This document shows, one piece after another, positions 40,748 to 49,332 of a DNA stretch of 64,000 bases. Origin of the DNA: Acidobacteriota bacterium (GTDB taxonomy: Bacteria > Acidobacteriota > Blastocatellia > Pyrinomonadales > Pyrinomonadaceae); assembly GCA_019639135.1 (NCBI GenBank), contig JAHBSL010000006.1, positions 1 to 64,000 on the forward strand, written 5' to 3'. The position numbers were made by a program, and so were the translations under genes. The notes beneath the pieces are model-generated. The model made no database searches. It was not told where the DNA came from and saw nothing but the letters and a program-made list of their open reading frames with translations. Position 1 is the stretch's first letter; the number at the start of each line of letters is the position of its first letter.

Positions 40748-41793
40748 TATTTTATCTTTTCTCCAACTTCGATGATTCTGACGGCGTGCCCATCCGGGTC
40801 ACGCACCGTCGCCGCCCGGCCAAAGCCCAGCGGACCGTTTGGTATAGATACCGTTCCACTCGAAACATATTCCGCCTTCAGCATTTCGACGAAGGAAATA
40901 CTGTCCGCAGCGAAACTCGTCTGCCAATGCCAAATATCGTTCGACGCCGACCCTCGCGGATACGGCCGGCCCGTTCGCGGGGCTAGGTATTCGAGGAACT
41001 CGACGGCGATGCCTTCTTCGGGCGTTGCAAGGCCCGTGATCCGAAGCCTTGCTCCGAAGACGCTATTGAGCCGTTCCTGTTCCGGGCCGTAATTCATGCT
41101 CTCGCCCGCGACGCGAAGCCCGAGTTTCTCGCCATAAAAGCCAAGGCTTGCGTTGGTATCGCTGACGGCGATCGCCGTGTGATCTATGCCGAGAAAAAGC
41201 CGTCCGCCTTTCGCAAGCCGGTGCCATTTCTCTTTTCCCTTGTCCGGCGGAAACTCTAGAACCTCAAGCACATGGCCGTCCGGGTCCTTGAAATAGAATG
41301 CACGGATGCCGGCCGCCGGCTTGATGTAATCAGGCAGCGTTTGCGGACCGGTCGATGCGTGTTCGACCTTGTTCGCTCGGAGCAGTGCGTATGCCTTGTC
41401 CATATCCGAAACGATGATCGCCACGTGCTGGAACCAGAGGTCGTTGCTTCGCGAGTCCTGCGGGATCGGCCTTCCGCGGGGCGTCAAGAACTCGGTCAGT
41501 TCGATCACCTCGTCGCCGAGCCGGAGCCGGACGATCCGCGACCGAGCGCCGAAAACCCCGGTCAGAAGTTCGTACTCTCGTCCATGGATCTCCGTATCGC
41601 TTTCTACTTCGAAGGTCAGTACGCCGCGGTAGAAATCGATCGCCCTGTCCATGTCCGAGACGGTAAAGCCGACCGACTCGATTCTCTTTACCGCCGCCGC
41701 CTCGGCCGAACCGAACAGGATGATCAGCGCAAGAGCAAGAAGAAATGCCCTCCGAATTCGGAAGAGGATTATCATGTTATTCGCTCGTTTCAT
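40747..41793 (-). CDS. Exported double-VOC (glyoxalase/dioxygenase-like) protein
   Basis: A 348-residue protein with a signal peptide ending near GSAEA (residues 12-33) and two vicinal-oxygen-chelate domains. VOC1 covers about 37-182 (VGFTVSDMDRAIDFYRGVL, FKDPDGHVLEVLEF). VOC2 covers about 200-345 (DHTAIAVSDTNASLGFYG, VRDPDGHAVRIIEV). The DPDGH motifs and histidines at the expected metal positions suggest at least one functional site. The exact reaction (lyase, dioxygenase or isomerase) cannot be read from sequence. The start overlaps the GMC stop (ATGA), so it is co-translated with that oxidoreductase. Confidence 0.87.
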   Translation of the reverse strand: MKRANNMIILFRIRRAFLLALALIILFGSAEAAAVKRIESVGFTVSDMDRAIDFYRGVLTFEVESDTEIHGREYELLTGVFGARSRIVRLRLGDEVIELTEFLTPRGRPIPQDSRSNDLWFQHVAIIVSDMDKAYALLRANKVEHASTGPQTLPDYIKPAAGIRAFYFKDPDGHVLEVLEFPPDKGKEKWHRLAKGGRLFLGIDHTAIAVSDTNASLGFYGEKLGLRVAGESMNYGPEQERLNSVFGARLRITGLATPEEGIAVEFLEYLAPRTGRPYPRGSASNDIWHWQTSFAADSISFVEMLKAEYVSSGTVSIPNGPLGFGRAATVRDPDGHAVRIIEVGEKIK

Positions 41794-43355
41794 CCCAGCC
41801 TCTCCATGATGTGCCGGCCTACGCGAAGGGCGTTTGCCATGATCGTAAGGGCCGGGTTAACCGCCGAGCTCGACGGAAAGAACCCGCCGTCAACAACGTA
41901 GAGATTGTCCAGATCGTGTGCCTTGCAGTTGCGGTCAAGCACAGATGTCGCCGGGTCATCGCCGAACCTCACCGTTCCGTTCTGGTGGGCAACGCCCGCA
42001 AGCGGTATCTGCTGCCCGAGGTAGAGATTTCGCGAGAAGAGCCCCTGATGACACTCATGGCCGTGCATCTTGCAGCCCCGTTGGCTTTTCATCAGTTCCT
42101 TCAGCTTCGCCTGCAGCCGCTTGTGCGGCTCCAGGTTGTTGGGCGTGTAGTCGAGCACGATGTCGCCCTGCTTGTTCAGCGTTACTCGGTTCTCCGGCCG
42201 CGGAAGGTCCTCGGTCGTCAGCCAAAAGTCGAGCGAATGGCGGGCCATCATGTCGAGCGTAAAGCCGGGCGTTATCTTCGGGGCACCGGCCGAAAGCGTG
42301 ACGCCATCGAGCTTGCCGACGAACGAGATATGGCCCATCGGATAGTCGAAATCCGGTGCACCGAAATAGAAATCGTTTACGCCGAGTGTCTTCTGAAAGA
42401 CCGTCGGGTTCGGGCATTTTGAGACCGCGAGCAGGACGGAATTAACGTGGCCCATATAGTTTCGCCCGACCTGGTCCGAGCTGTTCGCAAGCCCGTTCGG
42501 GTGCCGTTCGTTTGCCGAGCGAAGCAGTAAAGCTGCCGAATTGATCGCACCGGCGGAGAGCACAACAATGCTCGCCGAGTACGACTCGATCTCGCCTTCG
42601 CGTTCGACCACGACCGCGGTGACGCTCTTTCCGGTCGCGTTCGTCTCAAGCCGTGTGACCTTCGCGTTCGTCAGCAGCGTCACATTCGGCCGCTGGGTTG
42701 CGTGGTCAACACCGCAGACCTGTGAGTCAGATTTCGCATTCAAAAGACAAGGGAAGCCGTCGCAGGTCGCGCAGCGGACGCAGTTACTCTTCCGGTCATT
42801 CTCTTTTATGCGGATCCCGAGCGGCACATGAAAGGGCTTTACGCCCGCTGCCGCGAAGTCCTCTGCAAGTTCGGATATACGAGGCTCGTGGCTGACCGCG
42901 GCGGCCGCATACGGTGCCGAGGCCCAGGGCTCGGTCGGGTCCTCGCCGCGATTGCCGTGAACCTCGTACATCTGCTCGGCCTGAGTGTAGAAAGGCTCGA
43001 GTTCGTCGTAGGTGATCGGCCACGCCGGCGAGATGCCGTCATAGTGTTTGAGCTCGCCGAAGTCGCGTTCGCGCATCCGGAAAAGAGCGGCTCCGTAGAA
43101 CTTCGTGTTCCCGCCGACGTTGTAGTTCGTATGCGGATGGAGCGGTTTGCCGTCGCGGTCGTACCAGACCTCTTTGGTGTTGTACTTGCCCTCGACGTTA
43201 ACGGCTCGCGAGTTCCAGTTGTCCGGTTCTCGCTTAACGTAATCGCCGCGTTCGAGGATGAGTATCTTTTTGCCGGAAGGCGCAAGTTTGCGTGCGAGCG
43301 TTCCGCCGCCCGCTCCCGTTCCGATGATGATCAAGTCGTAATGTCCGTTCGTCAT
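41790..43355 (-). CDS. GMC family FAD oxidoreductase
   Basis: A 521-residue flavoprotein of the glucose-methanol-choline family. The dinucleotide motif is GTGAGGGTLARKLA at residues 12-25. It has the FAD-covering YNVGGNTKFYGAALFRMR and a Cys-rich insertion SNCVRCATCDGFPC near 190, typical of the long-chain alcohol oxidase/gluconate dehydrogenase-like branch. The C-terminal NPALTIMANALRVGRHI lies beside the active site. The electron acceptor is unknown: no cytochrome c subunit is adjacent. Aquaporin precedes and VOC follows in the same operon, suggesting polyol or sugar-alcohol oxidation. Confidence 0.92.
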   Translation of the reverse strand: MTNGHYDLIIIGTGAGGGTLARKLAPSGKKILILERGDYVKREPDNWNSRAVNVEGKYNTKEVWYDRDGKPLHPHTNYNVGGNTKFYGAALFRMRERDFGELKHYDGISPAWPITYDELEPFYTQAEQMYEVHGNRGEDPTEPWASAPYAAAAVSHEPRISELAEDFAAAGVKPFHVPLGIRIKENDRKSNCVRCATCDGFPCLLNAKSDSQVCGVDHATQRPNVTLLTNAKVTRLETNATGKSVTAVVVEREGEIESYSASIVVLSAGAINSAALLLRSANERHPNGLANSSDQVGRNYMGHVNSVLLAVSKCPNPTVFQKTLGVNDFYFGAPDFDYPMGHISFVGKLDGVTLSAGAPKITPGFTLDMMARHSLDFWLTTEDLPRPENRVTLNKQGDIVLDYTPNNLEPHKRLQAKLKELMKSQRGCKMHGHECHQGLFSRNLYLGQQIPLAGVAHQNGTVRFGDDPATSVLDRNCKAHDLDNLYVVDGGFFPSSSAVNPALTIMANALRVGRHIMERLG

Positions 43356-43373
43356 AACAAATTGTCCTTGAGC

Positions 43374-44225
43374 TTAGAAAAGCCCTGCCGCAGTCTTCGC
43401 AAACCGCTTGTCCTTCGTAACTTCGATAGCTTCCGGTTCCGCATCGTGGTAGCCGCAGTTGAAGATGCAGCGTGACCGGCCCGTGTGGTCAAGCTTGGCG
43501 CAGAGAACCCGGTGCATCCCGCGGCTTCGTGCGTACACCTCGGCCGCGGCAAGCATCGCCGCAGGCGGTGCCGTGAAATAGATCCACCATCCTTCCCAGT
43601 GACCGGCAACCGCCGCTGACGCGAACGTCCGTGCCGGATTCATGCTCATTCCCGAGACCGGTGCCTCGATCGCGATGTAAAGTGCGACCATCGCCCCGGC
43701 GATGAACGGCGTGAATCGTGAAAGCCGCATCGTATTTGAGATGACAAGGATCATCGTCATCTGCACGAACGCGATGAGGAACTCTCCCGCCGCTGCCGCC
43801 GATGTGCCGTAGATGCCGGGCACCGTTACCACAAAGTTCACCGTCGATGCCGCGAGCCGATCGCCGAAGATCGCCCAGGCTAAAAGCACGCCCAGAACCC
43901 CGCCGATGAAATGTGCCAAAACATAGAACGCGGCGTCGGTGCCGATTATCTTGCCGAGCCGGTAGAACGCGAGAGTCACCGCCGGATTGAAGTGAGCCCC
44001 GGAACGCTTGCCCCAGGGCGACGTGATGATCAGGATCGCCGTTAGGCCCATCGCGATGCCCATCAGCACACCGCGGGCTACAGGCTCGATACCGGCCGCA
44101 GGCGACGCAGGATGAAATAGCAACACACCAAAGGAGCATGCCGAGAGCATGAACGTACCAAGGCACCATGCTTCGATCAGGTATTCGGGAAGATGTCCCC
44201 TCGCGGTTGAAAGCGTCTGGCTCAC
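43374..44225 (-). CDS. MIP/aquaporin family channel
   Basis: A 283-residue channel of six membrane helices. The first NPA box is in GAHFNPAVTLAF and the second in GMSMNPARTFASA, so both half-helices are intact. AEVYARSRGMHRVLCAKLDH with further Cys/His (CIFNCGYH) forms an unusual cytoplasmic tail that could bind metal. The frame is open to 44438, but that part covers the terminator and the preceding gene; the GTG at 44225 is the first usable start after the terminator. It heads an operon with GMC, VOC and YHS genes. Water or glycerol selectivity is not decided here. Confidence 0.86.
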   Translation of the reverse strand: MSQTLSTARGHLPEYLIEAWCLGTFMLSACSFGVLLFHPASPAAGIEPVARGVLMGIAMGLTAILIITSPWGKRSGAHFNPAVTLAFYRLGKIIGTDAAFYVLAHFIGGVLGVLLAWAIFGDRLAASTVNFVVTVPGIYGTSAAAAGEFLIAFVQMTMILVISNTMRLSRFTPFIAGAMVALYIAIEAPVSGMSMNPARTFASAAVAGHWEGWWIYFTAPPAAMLAAAEVYARSRGMHRVLCAKLDHTGRSRCIFNCGYHDAEPEAIEVTKDKRFAKTAAGLF

Positions 44226-44273
44226 GAACTCGATATCACCGCCGCCGCCGCCTTTATTCCACTCCGCCTCGCC

Positions 44274-44311
44274 AAAAAAGGACGCCGGCTGAAGCTCCTT
44301 CAACCGGCGTC
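44274..44311 (-). terminator. Terminator of the subtilase gene
   Basis: A 14-bp stem with one mismatch (44281-44294 with 44298-44311). On the minus strand it is followed by a run of six Ts. Confidence 0.85.
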
Positions 44312-44343
44312 TTGAACCAGCCAATTTGCATTTTCTTGGGAAC

Positions 44344-45783
44344 TTAAGCGATCTCCAGGATCGAGTTGAATCCCCCAAAACCGTCGTCTTCTTTCCGACC
44401 GTGTGTCGGGTCCTCAACCCACCGGACACCGTCAACAACGAACTTGTAGCGGTATCGCCCGGTCGTCGGGACGGCGATCGAGGCCTGCCAAAGCCCGCTG
44501 TTCGTACGGTCGAATCGCGTCGCCCCGCGGTCCCATCCGTTCATGTCGCCTGCCAGCGAGACCTCGCGGGCAAGGTCGTCGTGGAAGCCGAATACGACCC
44601 GCGAGCCCTCGACCCGCGGAGGGCAAAGCGTGCCATGCGGTAGTGCATGCTGTTCGAGTCGTGCCCGCCGAACCGCTGCGACCGCGTTGATCATACCGAA
44701 GCCCTGCCGTATCGCCGCCTGGCCGCCAAGCCGTGTCGCGGTCGAGACCAGAATGTCCTTTATTGCTGTCGGCCCGAGCCTTGGATTTACCTCAAGCATC
44801 TGAGCGACGAGCGACGCCGTTATCGGTGCGGCAAAGGAAGTTCCGTCAACGTGCTGATAATGCGTCGAGACGATCTTGCGGTTCTCCATCTCGCGCTCGA
44901 CCGCGATACGCGCGGTGGCAACGTCGGTCGAGAGCAGATACTCGGGCAGCCCCGCCGCGTCCCAGTGCTTAATGAAGCTCTCGCGGAACGCGTAGTCCGG
45001 CTGGTTCAGCATTTCTGTCAGCCGCTCTGCCACGCGATACTCTTCCGTGTTCGGCAGGATCGGAGCGGCAACGAACATCGCCGGGGCGATCACCTCGGGT
45101 TTGATATGCCCGTCCGCCGTTGAACCAAAACTCGAATGGTATAGCCCGAACCGATCCCGTTCTTGCTGGTTCTCATCCGAATATCCGCCTACGGTTATGA
45201 CCGAAGGAGCACTCGCCGGCGGGATCGAACGCCTCTCGCTCGAATTTCCCGCCGCAACCACGACGACCACCCCGGCCCGCACGAGCTGCTCGGCCAGTTG
45301 GTTCACCCGGCTTTCCTTGAGGACAAGGTCGCAGTCGCCCCCGAGCGAAACGTTCAGCACTCTGATGCCGAGCCGCGTGTGATTCTCGAGTATCCACTCC
45401 AGGCCGCGTTCTATCTCGCTATCACTGATGCGGCCCGCACGCGAGACCTTTACCAGAATGAGTTCGCTCTTCGACGCCAAGCCGCTATACGTGCCGCCGG
45501 AAAGATCGCCGCCACCCGCACAAACGACAGCCGCCTGCGTGCCGTGCCATTGATGGCCTTTGGAGCTATCCGCGCGGAGTTCGGCTTCCTCGCCGGCTAC
45601 GTCGTGAAACTCGACGATGCGGTCGGCGATGTCCGGATGCGGGAAAAATCCCGAGTCAAGAAATGCGATCCTCACCCCGCGGCCCGTGAGTCCCTTGTCG
45701 GCTCCGAGCTTTTTGCGGATCGGAATGGTCGAAAATCTATTCGTGTTATGGCTGTGGCCGTGAAATAATGCTGCGTCTCGCAT
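44344..45783 (-). CDS. Subtilase (S8) fused to an AMPK/CBM48-like glycogen-binding domain
   Basis: A 479-residue fusion. The subtilisin fold has Asp43 (AFLDSGFF), His80 (WHGTQAA), oxyanion Asn180 (AAGNSS) and Ser316 (DGTSFAAP), so the triad is complete. An extra segment of about 70 residues lies before the serine motif. From about 390 to the end there is an early-set immunoglobulin-like domain with LAGDMNGWD and RYRYKFVVDG, the pattern of AMPK-beta/CBM48 glycogen-binding domains. No signal peptide or propeptide is evident, so a cytoplasmic protease docking to glycogen or starch-like polymers is inferred. ggaggag upstream of 45783 fixes the start. Confidence 0.87.
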   Translation of the reverse strand: MRDAALFHGHSHNTNRFSTIPIRKKLGADKGLTGRGVRIAFLDSGFFPHPDIADRIVEFHDVAGEEAELRADSSKGHQWHGTQAAVVCAGGGDLSGGTYSGLASKSELILVKVSRAGRISDSEIERGLEWILENHTRLGIRVLNVSLGGDCDLVLKESRVNQLAEQLVRAGVVVVVAAGNSSERRSIPPASAPSVITVGGYSDENQQERDRFGLYHSSFGSTADGHIKPEVIAPAMFVAAPILPNTEEYRVAERLTEMLNQPDYAFRESFIKHWDAAGLPEYLLSTDVATARIAVEREMENRKIVSTHYQHVDGTSFAAPITASLVAQMLEVNPRLGPTAIKDILVSTATRLGGQAAIRQGFGMINAVAAVRRARLEQHALPHGTLCPPRVEGSRVVFGFHDDLAREVSLAGDMNGWDRGATRFDRTNSGLWQASIAVPTTGRYRYKFVVDGVRWVEDPTHGRKEDDGFGGFNSILEIA

Positions 45784-45886
45784 CACGTTTCTCCTCCAAC
45801 GGATTATCACGCGATGGTCTGATTTAATTCCAAACGAATTCGAAAGGTTTTGATCGGGCCGTGGATGCCCGGACGGACCGGAGATC

Positions 45887-46231
45887 TCAGCCTAGAAAGA
45901 GGCAGGTAAGGGCCGTAAGCGGAGCCGCCGAACGGAGTGCGGACTTGATGCGTTCGCGGGCCGACGCGCTCAAGGTCCCCTCGTACAGGGCTTCCTTCTC
46001 GTCGGCGTTCATTACATCTATCGCCGAACTGAGAAACTCAGATTGCTGAAGATATCGGTCGCACGGCCGACAGGCAACCAGATGAAGCCGCAGGATCAGG
46101 CGTTCGCGAAGCCCGAGCCGCCGGTCGAGCGACTGCGAGATCAGCATCGCGATCTCCTTGCACGGCGGAAGCCGCCTGAGCAGAAAGCGATTGAACTCTC
46201 GCCGCAATTTTTGTCTTGTCGTCATTTCCAT
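45887..46231 (-). CDS. Zinc-finger anti-sigma-factor-like protein
   Basis: A 114-residue protein with the zf-HC2 layout: CKEI near residue 24, a helix, then HLVACRPCDRY with the HxxxCxxC core. This motif is the zinc-binding anti-sigma domain of many ECF regulators. No membrane helix is evident except a short hydrophobic C-terminus (LTALTCLFLG), so it is probably cytosolic and possibly redox-responsive. It overlaps the sigma-factor stop by one base (TAATG), supporting a sigma/anti-sigma pair. Confidence 0.8.
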   Translation of the reverse strand: MEMTTRQKLRREFNRFLLRRLPPCKEIAMLISQSLDRRLGLRERLILRLHLVACRPCDRYLQQSEFLSSAIDVMNADEKEALYEGTLSASARERIKSALRSAAPLTALTCLFLG

Positions 46232-46890
46232 TATTGCGGCCTCATGAACCAGTTAAGCTCGATGCATCTCCTCAATGACATTCTCGCACGATGCATTATC
46301 ACCCAAAAGTTGCTTTCCGAGATGCCGAGCACTTCGCACACCTCGTCTGTCTCAAGCTCTTCCATTTCGCGGAGGCTAAAAGCGGCGGCGGTCCGCTGCG
46401 GAAGCTTCGCCACGCAATCGTTGAGCACACCGAAGAACTCGCTCTCCGTCAGCGCATCCTCCTGCGAACGTTTCCATACCCTCGGACTGAGCGTATCGCT
46501 CCAATGGTCTTTGAATTCGTCTTCGCGTTCGAAAAGCGGGTCAAAGTCCGAGAGGTCCGTCTCCGCCGGGTCTAGCATCACCTCTCGGCAGCTTTTCCTT
46601 ATTATATCGACGATCTTGTTTCTTAAAATGCCCGTAAGCCAAGTTCTTTCAGAGGCTCGCCCGCCGAATGTGTTCAGGTTCTTCAGTGCGGCGAGCAGCG
46701 TTTCCTGGACCGCGTCCTCGGCACGGCACTCATCATGGAGCCGCACGAAAGCGTATCGGAAAAGGTAGTCGCCATGGTCATCGACCCATTTGCCGGGATC
46801 GATATTCCACGCGACGTTACTTGTTTCGGCTCTGTTCTCCATTGCCGATGGTCCCGCATTTTTGTCGAGTATGGCGGCATGCCGAACCAT
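46231..46890 (-). CDS. ECF sigma factor
   Basis: A 219-residue sigma-70 family protein. Region 2 spans about 35-105 (YLFRYAFVRLHDECRAEDAVQETLL, RTWLTGILRNKIVDIIRK). Region 4 spans about 150-210 (LPQRTAAAFSLREMEELETDEVCEVLGISESNFWVIMHRAR). An acidic linker between them is longer than average. gaggt lies about 6 bases before the ATG at 46890, favouring it over 46842. A 75-residue gene ends 3 bases upstream and the zf-HC2 gene overlaps downstream, giving a three-gene sigma operon. Confidence 0.93.
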   Translation of the reverse strand: MVRHAAILDKNAGPSAMENRAETSNVAWNIDPGKWVDDHGDYLFRYAFVRLHDECRAEDAVQETLLAALKNLNTFGGRASERTWLTGILRNKIVDIIRKSCREVMLDPAETDLSDFDPLFEREDEFKDHWSDTLSPRVWKRSQEDALTESEFFGVLNDCVAKLPQRTAAAFSLREMEELETDEVCEVLGISESNFWVIMHRARMSLRRCIELNWFMRPQ

Positions 46891-46893
46891 TTT

Positions 46894-47121
46894 CTACCTC
46901 TTTATACTCCTCCGGATATCTTCCTTCAAATACTCTGGTGCGAACTCACGTTCGATGGCACGCTTTAAGGCAGACCGAACGCGGTCGTATTCCACAAATT
47001 CCGCGAACGACATTTGCCGCGAACGATGGTCAGGCTTTAGTCGATAGATCGCTGCCCGCTCCCGCTGGAACGAACCCGCTCCGTCTATACCGTTGCCGCC
47101 TATTTCGCTGTTATTGCTCAT
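46894..47121 (-). CDS. Small protein preceding an ECF sigma gene
   Basis: A 75-residue protein of unknown family, Arg/Glu-rich and predicted helical. Its end (REFAPEYLKEDIRRSIKR) resembles the C-terminal helix of small anti-sigma factors, but no zinc ligands are present. A gggga ribosome-binding site precedes the ATG at 47121. The 3-base gap to the sigma gene argues for a real, coupled gene. It may modulate the sigma factor with the downstream zf-HC2 protein. Confidence 0.55.
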   Translation of the reverse strand: MSNNSEIGGNGIDGAGSFQRERAAIYRLKPDHRSRQMSFAEFVEYDRVRSALKRAIEREFAPEYLKEDIRRSIKR

Positions 47122-47252
47122 CTTTTCCCCGTGTTGACGTACCAGATCACAGGCCTCACCCGAACTTAATCTTTCAAGCTGCCCGGAATATTCCAACTAC
47201 CTTCGCGTCAGAGGCTGGAATAAATCAGTCATTTCACGCGATCTGGTAGTTC

Positions 47253-47268
47253 CGGCAGAGGTCTGCCG
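47253..47268 (+). promoter_or_regulatory. Perfect palindrome in front of ndh
   Basis: CGGCAGA at 47253-47259 is mirrored by TCTGCCG at 47262-47268 around two bases, ending 13 bases before the ndh start codon. It could be an operator or a translation-controlling hairpin. Confidence 0.45.
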
Positions 47269-47281
47269 TGAGAGCTTTAAG

Positions 47282-48604
47282 ATGTCAGAGAAGAAAAGAA
47301 TCGTGATCCTCGGAAGCGGGTTCGGCGGAATGTACGCCGCTCTGGAATTTGACCGGACGATCGCACGAAATGCCGAGATCGAAGTAACGCTCGTCAACCG
47401 CGAGAACTTTTTCCTTTTTACGCCGATGCTCCATGAGGTGGCCGCAAGCGACCTCGACATCACGCACATCGTCAGCCCGGTCCGCAAGCTGCTCAAGCAC
47501 GTGAACATCTTCAACGGAGACGTTGAGTCGATCGATGTCGCGAACAAAGTGGTCACAGTTTCCCACGGCAAGGACCCGCATTTTCACGACCTAAAGTACG
47601 ACCATCTTGTCCTCTCACTGGGTTCGATCACGAACTTCTTCGGCAACAAAGGCCTCGAGGAGAACGCCCTGACGATGAAATCGCTCGGTGATGCGATCTA
47701 TCTTCGCAATCATCTGATCTCAAACCTTGAGGAAGCAGATTTCGAGTGCTGCCCAAACGTCCGCGAGCCGCTTCTTAATTTTGTCGTCGCCGGCGGCGGA
47801 TTCGCCGGGGTCGAGACCATCGCCGGTATCAATGACTTTCTTCGAGCCGCCGTTCGCTTCTACCCGAATCTTCGCGAAGATATGCTCCGCGTCGTTCTCG
47901 TCCATGGCGGCGACGTCATTCTTCCCGAACTCAGTCGAAAGCTCGGCGAATACGCCGCCGAAAAATTGACGGCCCGCGGAGTCGAGATCAAGCTCGGCAC
48001 GCTCGTTTCCGGTGTCGATGGCAACGTTGTGACGCTAAGCTCAGGCGAAGCGATCACTTCCAATTCCGTCATCTGGACCGCCGGTACGGCACCAAATCCG
48101 ATGCTCGGCCCGCTTCCCTGCGAGAAGGACCGCGGACGGCTCTGCACTGACGAGTTCCTCGGCGTTCCCGGCTTCGAAGGCCTCTGGGCCGTCGGCGATT
48201 GCGCCGCCGTACCCAAAGCCGATGGGAAGTTTCACCCGCCAACCGCACAACACGCGATGCGGCAGGGAAAGGCCGTTGCCCGCAACATCATTGCGGCGAT
48301 CAACGGCGGCACCCCGAAGAAGTTCAGGTTCGAAACCCTCGGCCAACTCGCAGCCCTCGGCCGCCGAACCGGCGTCGCCCAGATAATGGGCTTCAACTTT
48401 TCCGGCTTCATTGCATGGTGGCTCTGGCGGACGATCTATCTGATGAAACTCCCGCGGTTCGAGAAGAAGCTCCGCGTCGCGATGGATTGGACGCTCGACC
48501 TCGTCTTCAAGAAGGATCCGGTTCAGTTTCTGACCCTTCGTGCCCCGACCGTTTCATCCCCGTCAGATGCCGAGGAAGAACGGGCCCTGAAGGCCGCCGC
48601 CTAG
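47282..48604 (+). CDS. ndh: Type II NADH dehydrogenase
   Basis: A 440-residue non-proton-pumping NADH:quinone oxidoreductase. The FAD motif GSGFGGMYAALEF is at residues 11-23, the quinone-site region FTPMLHEVA follows, the NADH motif VVAGGGFAGVETI is near 168 and the second FAD motif LWAVGDCAAVP near 300. The C-terminus has an amphipathic/hydrophobic stretch (FIAWWLWRTIYLMKLP) that anchors NDH-2 enzymes to the membrane. It stands alone between two sigma-factor loci; a palindrome overlaps its leader. Confidence 0.92.
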   Translation: MSEKKRIVILGSGFGGMYAALEFDRTIARNAEIEVTLVNRENFFLFTPMLHEVAASDLDITHIVSPVRKLLKHVNIFNGDVESIDVANKVVTVSHGKDPHFHDLKYDHLVLSLGSITNFFGNKGLEENALTMKSLGDAIYLRNHLISNLEEADFECCPNVREPLLNFVVAGGGFAGVETIAGINDFLRAAVRFYPNLREDMLRVVLVHGGDVILPELSRKLGEYAAEKLTARGVEIKLGTLVSGVDGNVVTLSSGEAITSNSVIWTAGTAPNPMLGPLPCEKDRGRLCTDEFLGVPGFEGLWAVGDCAAVPKADGKFHPPTAQHAMRQGKAVARNIIAAINGGTPKKFRFETLGQLAALGRRTGVAQIMGFNFSGFIAWWLWRTIYLMKLPRFEKKLRVAMDWTLDLVFKKDPVQFLTLRAPTVSSPSDAEEERALKAAA

Positions 48605-48653
48605 GTCTGCCGGCTGCATAAAGGCGAAACGATCGGCACTCACGAAAAAAATC

Positions 48654-48681
48654 TGTAAGGAATCGCCCGGCTCTCCGACTA
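48654..48681 (+). promoter_or_regulatory. ECF-type promoter candidate upstream of the second sigma gene
   Basis: TGTAAG at 48654-48659, 16 bases, then CGACTA at 48676-48681. This resembles the TGAAAC/CGTC pattern used by ECF sigma factors and lies about 45 bases before the gene, suggesting autoregulation. Confidence 0.4.
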
Positions 48682-48723
48682 AGGGTTAAAGACGCCAGTT
48701 TCAAGGCCGTCCCGGAGAGATAA

Positions 48724-49287
48724 ATGAACGAGAACACACCCGAGATCTTCGAAGCCGAAGCGATGCAGCACATCAACGACCTTTACCGGACCGCCCTGCG
48801 GCTGACCCGCAGCAGGATCGATGCCGACGACCTCGTTCAAGAGACCTACTATATGCAGGCGTGGAAGTCGTTCGACCAGTACGAACCGGGAACGAACTGC
48901 CGAGCGTGGCTCTACAAGATACTCTTCAATAAGTACGATCATCACCGCCGGAAAATGATCACGCGCTCGAAATATCTCACCGAGGCAGATGATCTGGTTT
49001 TCGAGCTTTCGCCGGGAACGGAGTCGGTTCCGGAAACGCTGACCGACCGCGAGGTGATCGAGGCTCTCAACGCCCTTCCTGAACACTATCGCTCGGTCGT
49101 CCTGCTCGCGGACGTTCATGAGTTCGACTACAAAGAAGTAGCCGAGATACTTCAGATCCCGATCGGCACCGTTATGTCCCGCCTCTCGCGGGCCCGTGCC
49201 CGTCTTCGTCTCTCGCTGGCACAAACGGCGGTCTCCTATGGAATTTCGCCGAATACTCTAAAAGCACTGCCAGCCGAAGCATTTTGA
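48724..49287 (+). CDS. ECF sigma factor
   Basis: A 187-residue sigma-70 family protein of the RpoE-like type. Region 2 (INDLYRTALRLTRSRIDADDLVQETYYMQAWKSF, NCRAWLYKILFNKYDHHRRK) spans about 17-85. Region 4 (LPEHYRSVVLLADVHEFDYKEVAEILQIPIGTVMSRLSRARARL) spans about 118-165. ggagag lies 7 bases before the ATG. No anti-sigma gene is adjacent; an EamA transporter is convergent downstream. An ECF-type promoter candidate precedes it. Confidence 0.94.
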   Translation: MNENTPEIFEAEAMQHINDLYRTALRLTRSRIDADDLVQETYYMQAWKSFDQYEPGTNCRAWLYKILFNKYDHHRRKMITRSKYLTEADDLVFELSPGTESVPETLTDREVIEALNALPEHYRSVVLLADVHEFDYKEVAEILQIPIGTVMSRLSRARARLRLSLAQTAVSYGISPNTLKALPAEAF

Positions 49288-49332
49288 TCTGAAATAGACT
49301 CAGAGCAGGCTGAGCATAAAGACAGCTCTCAG

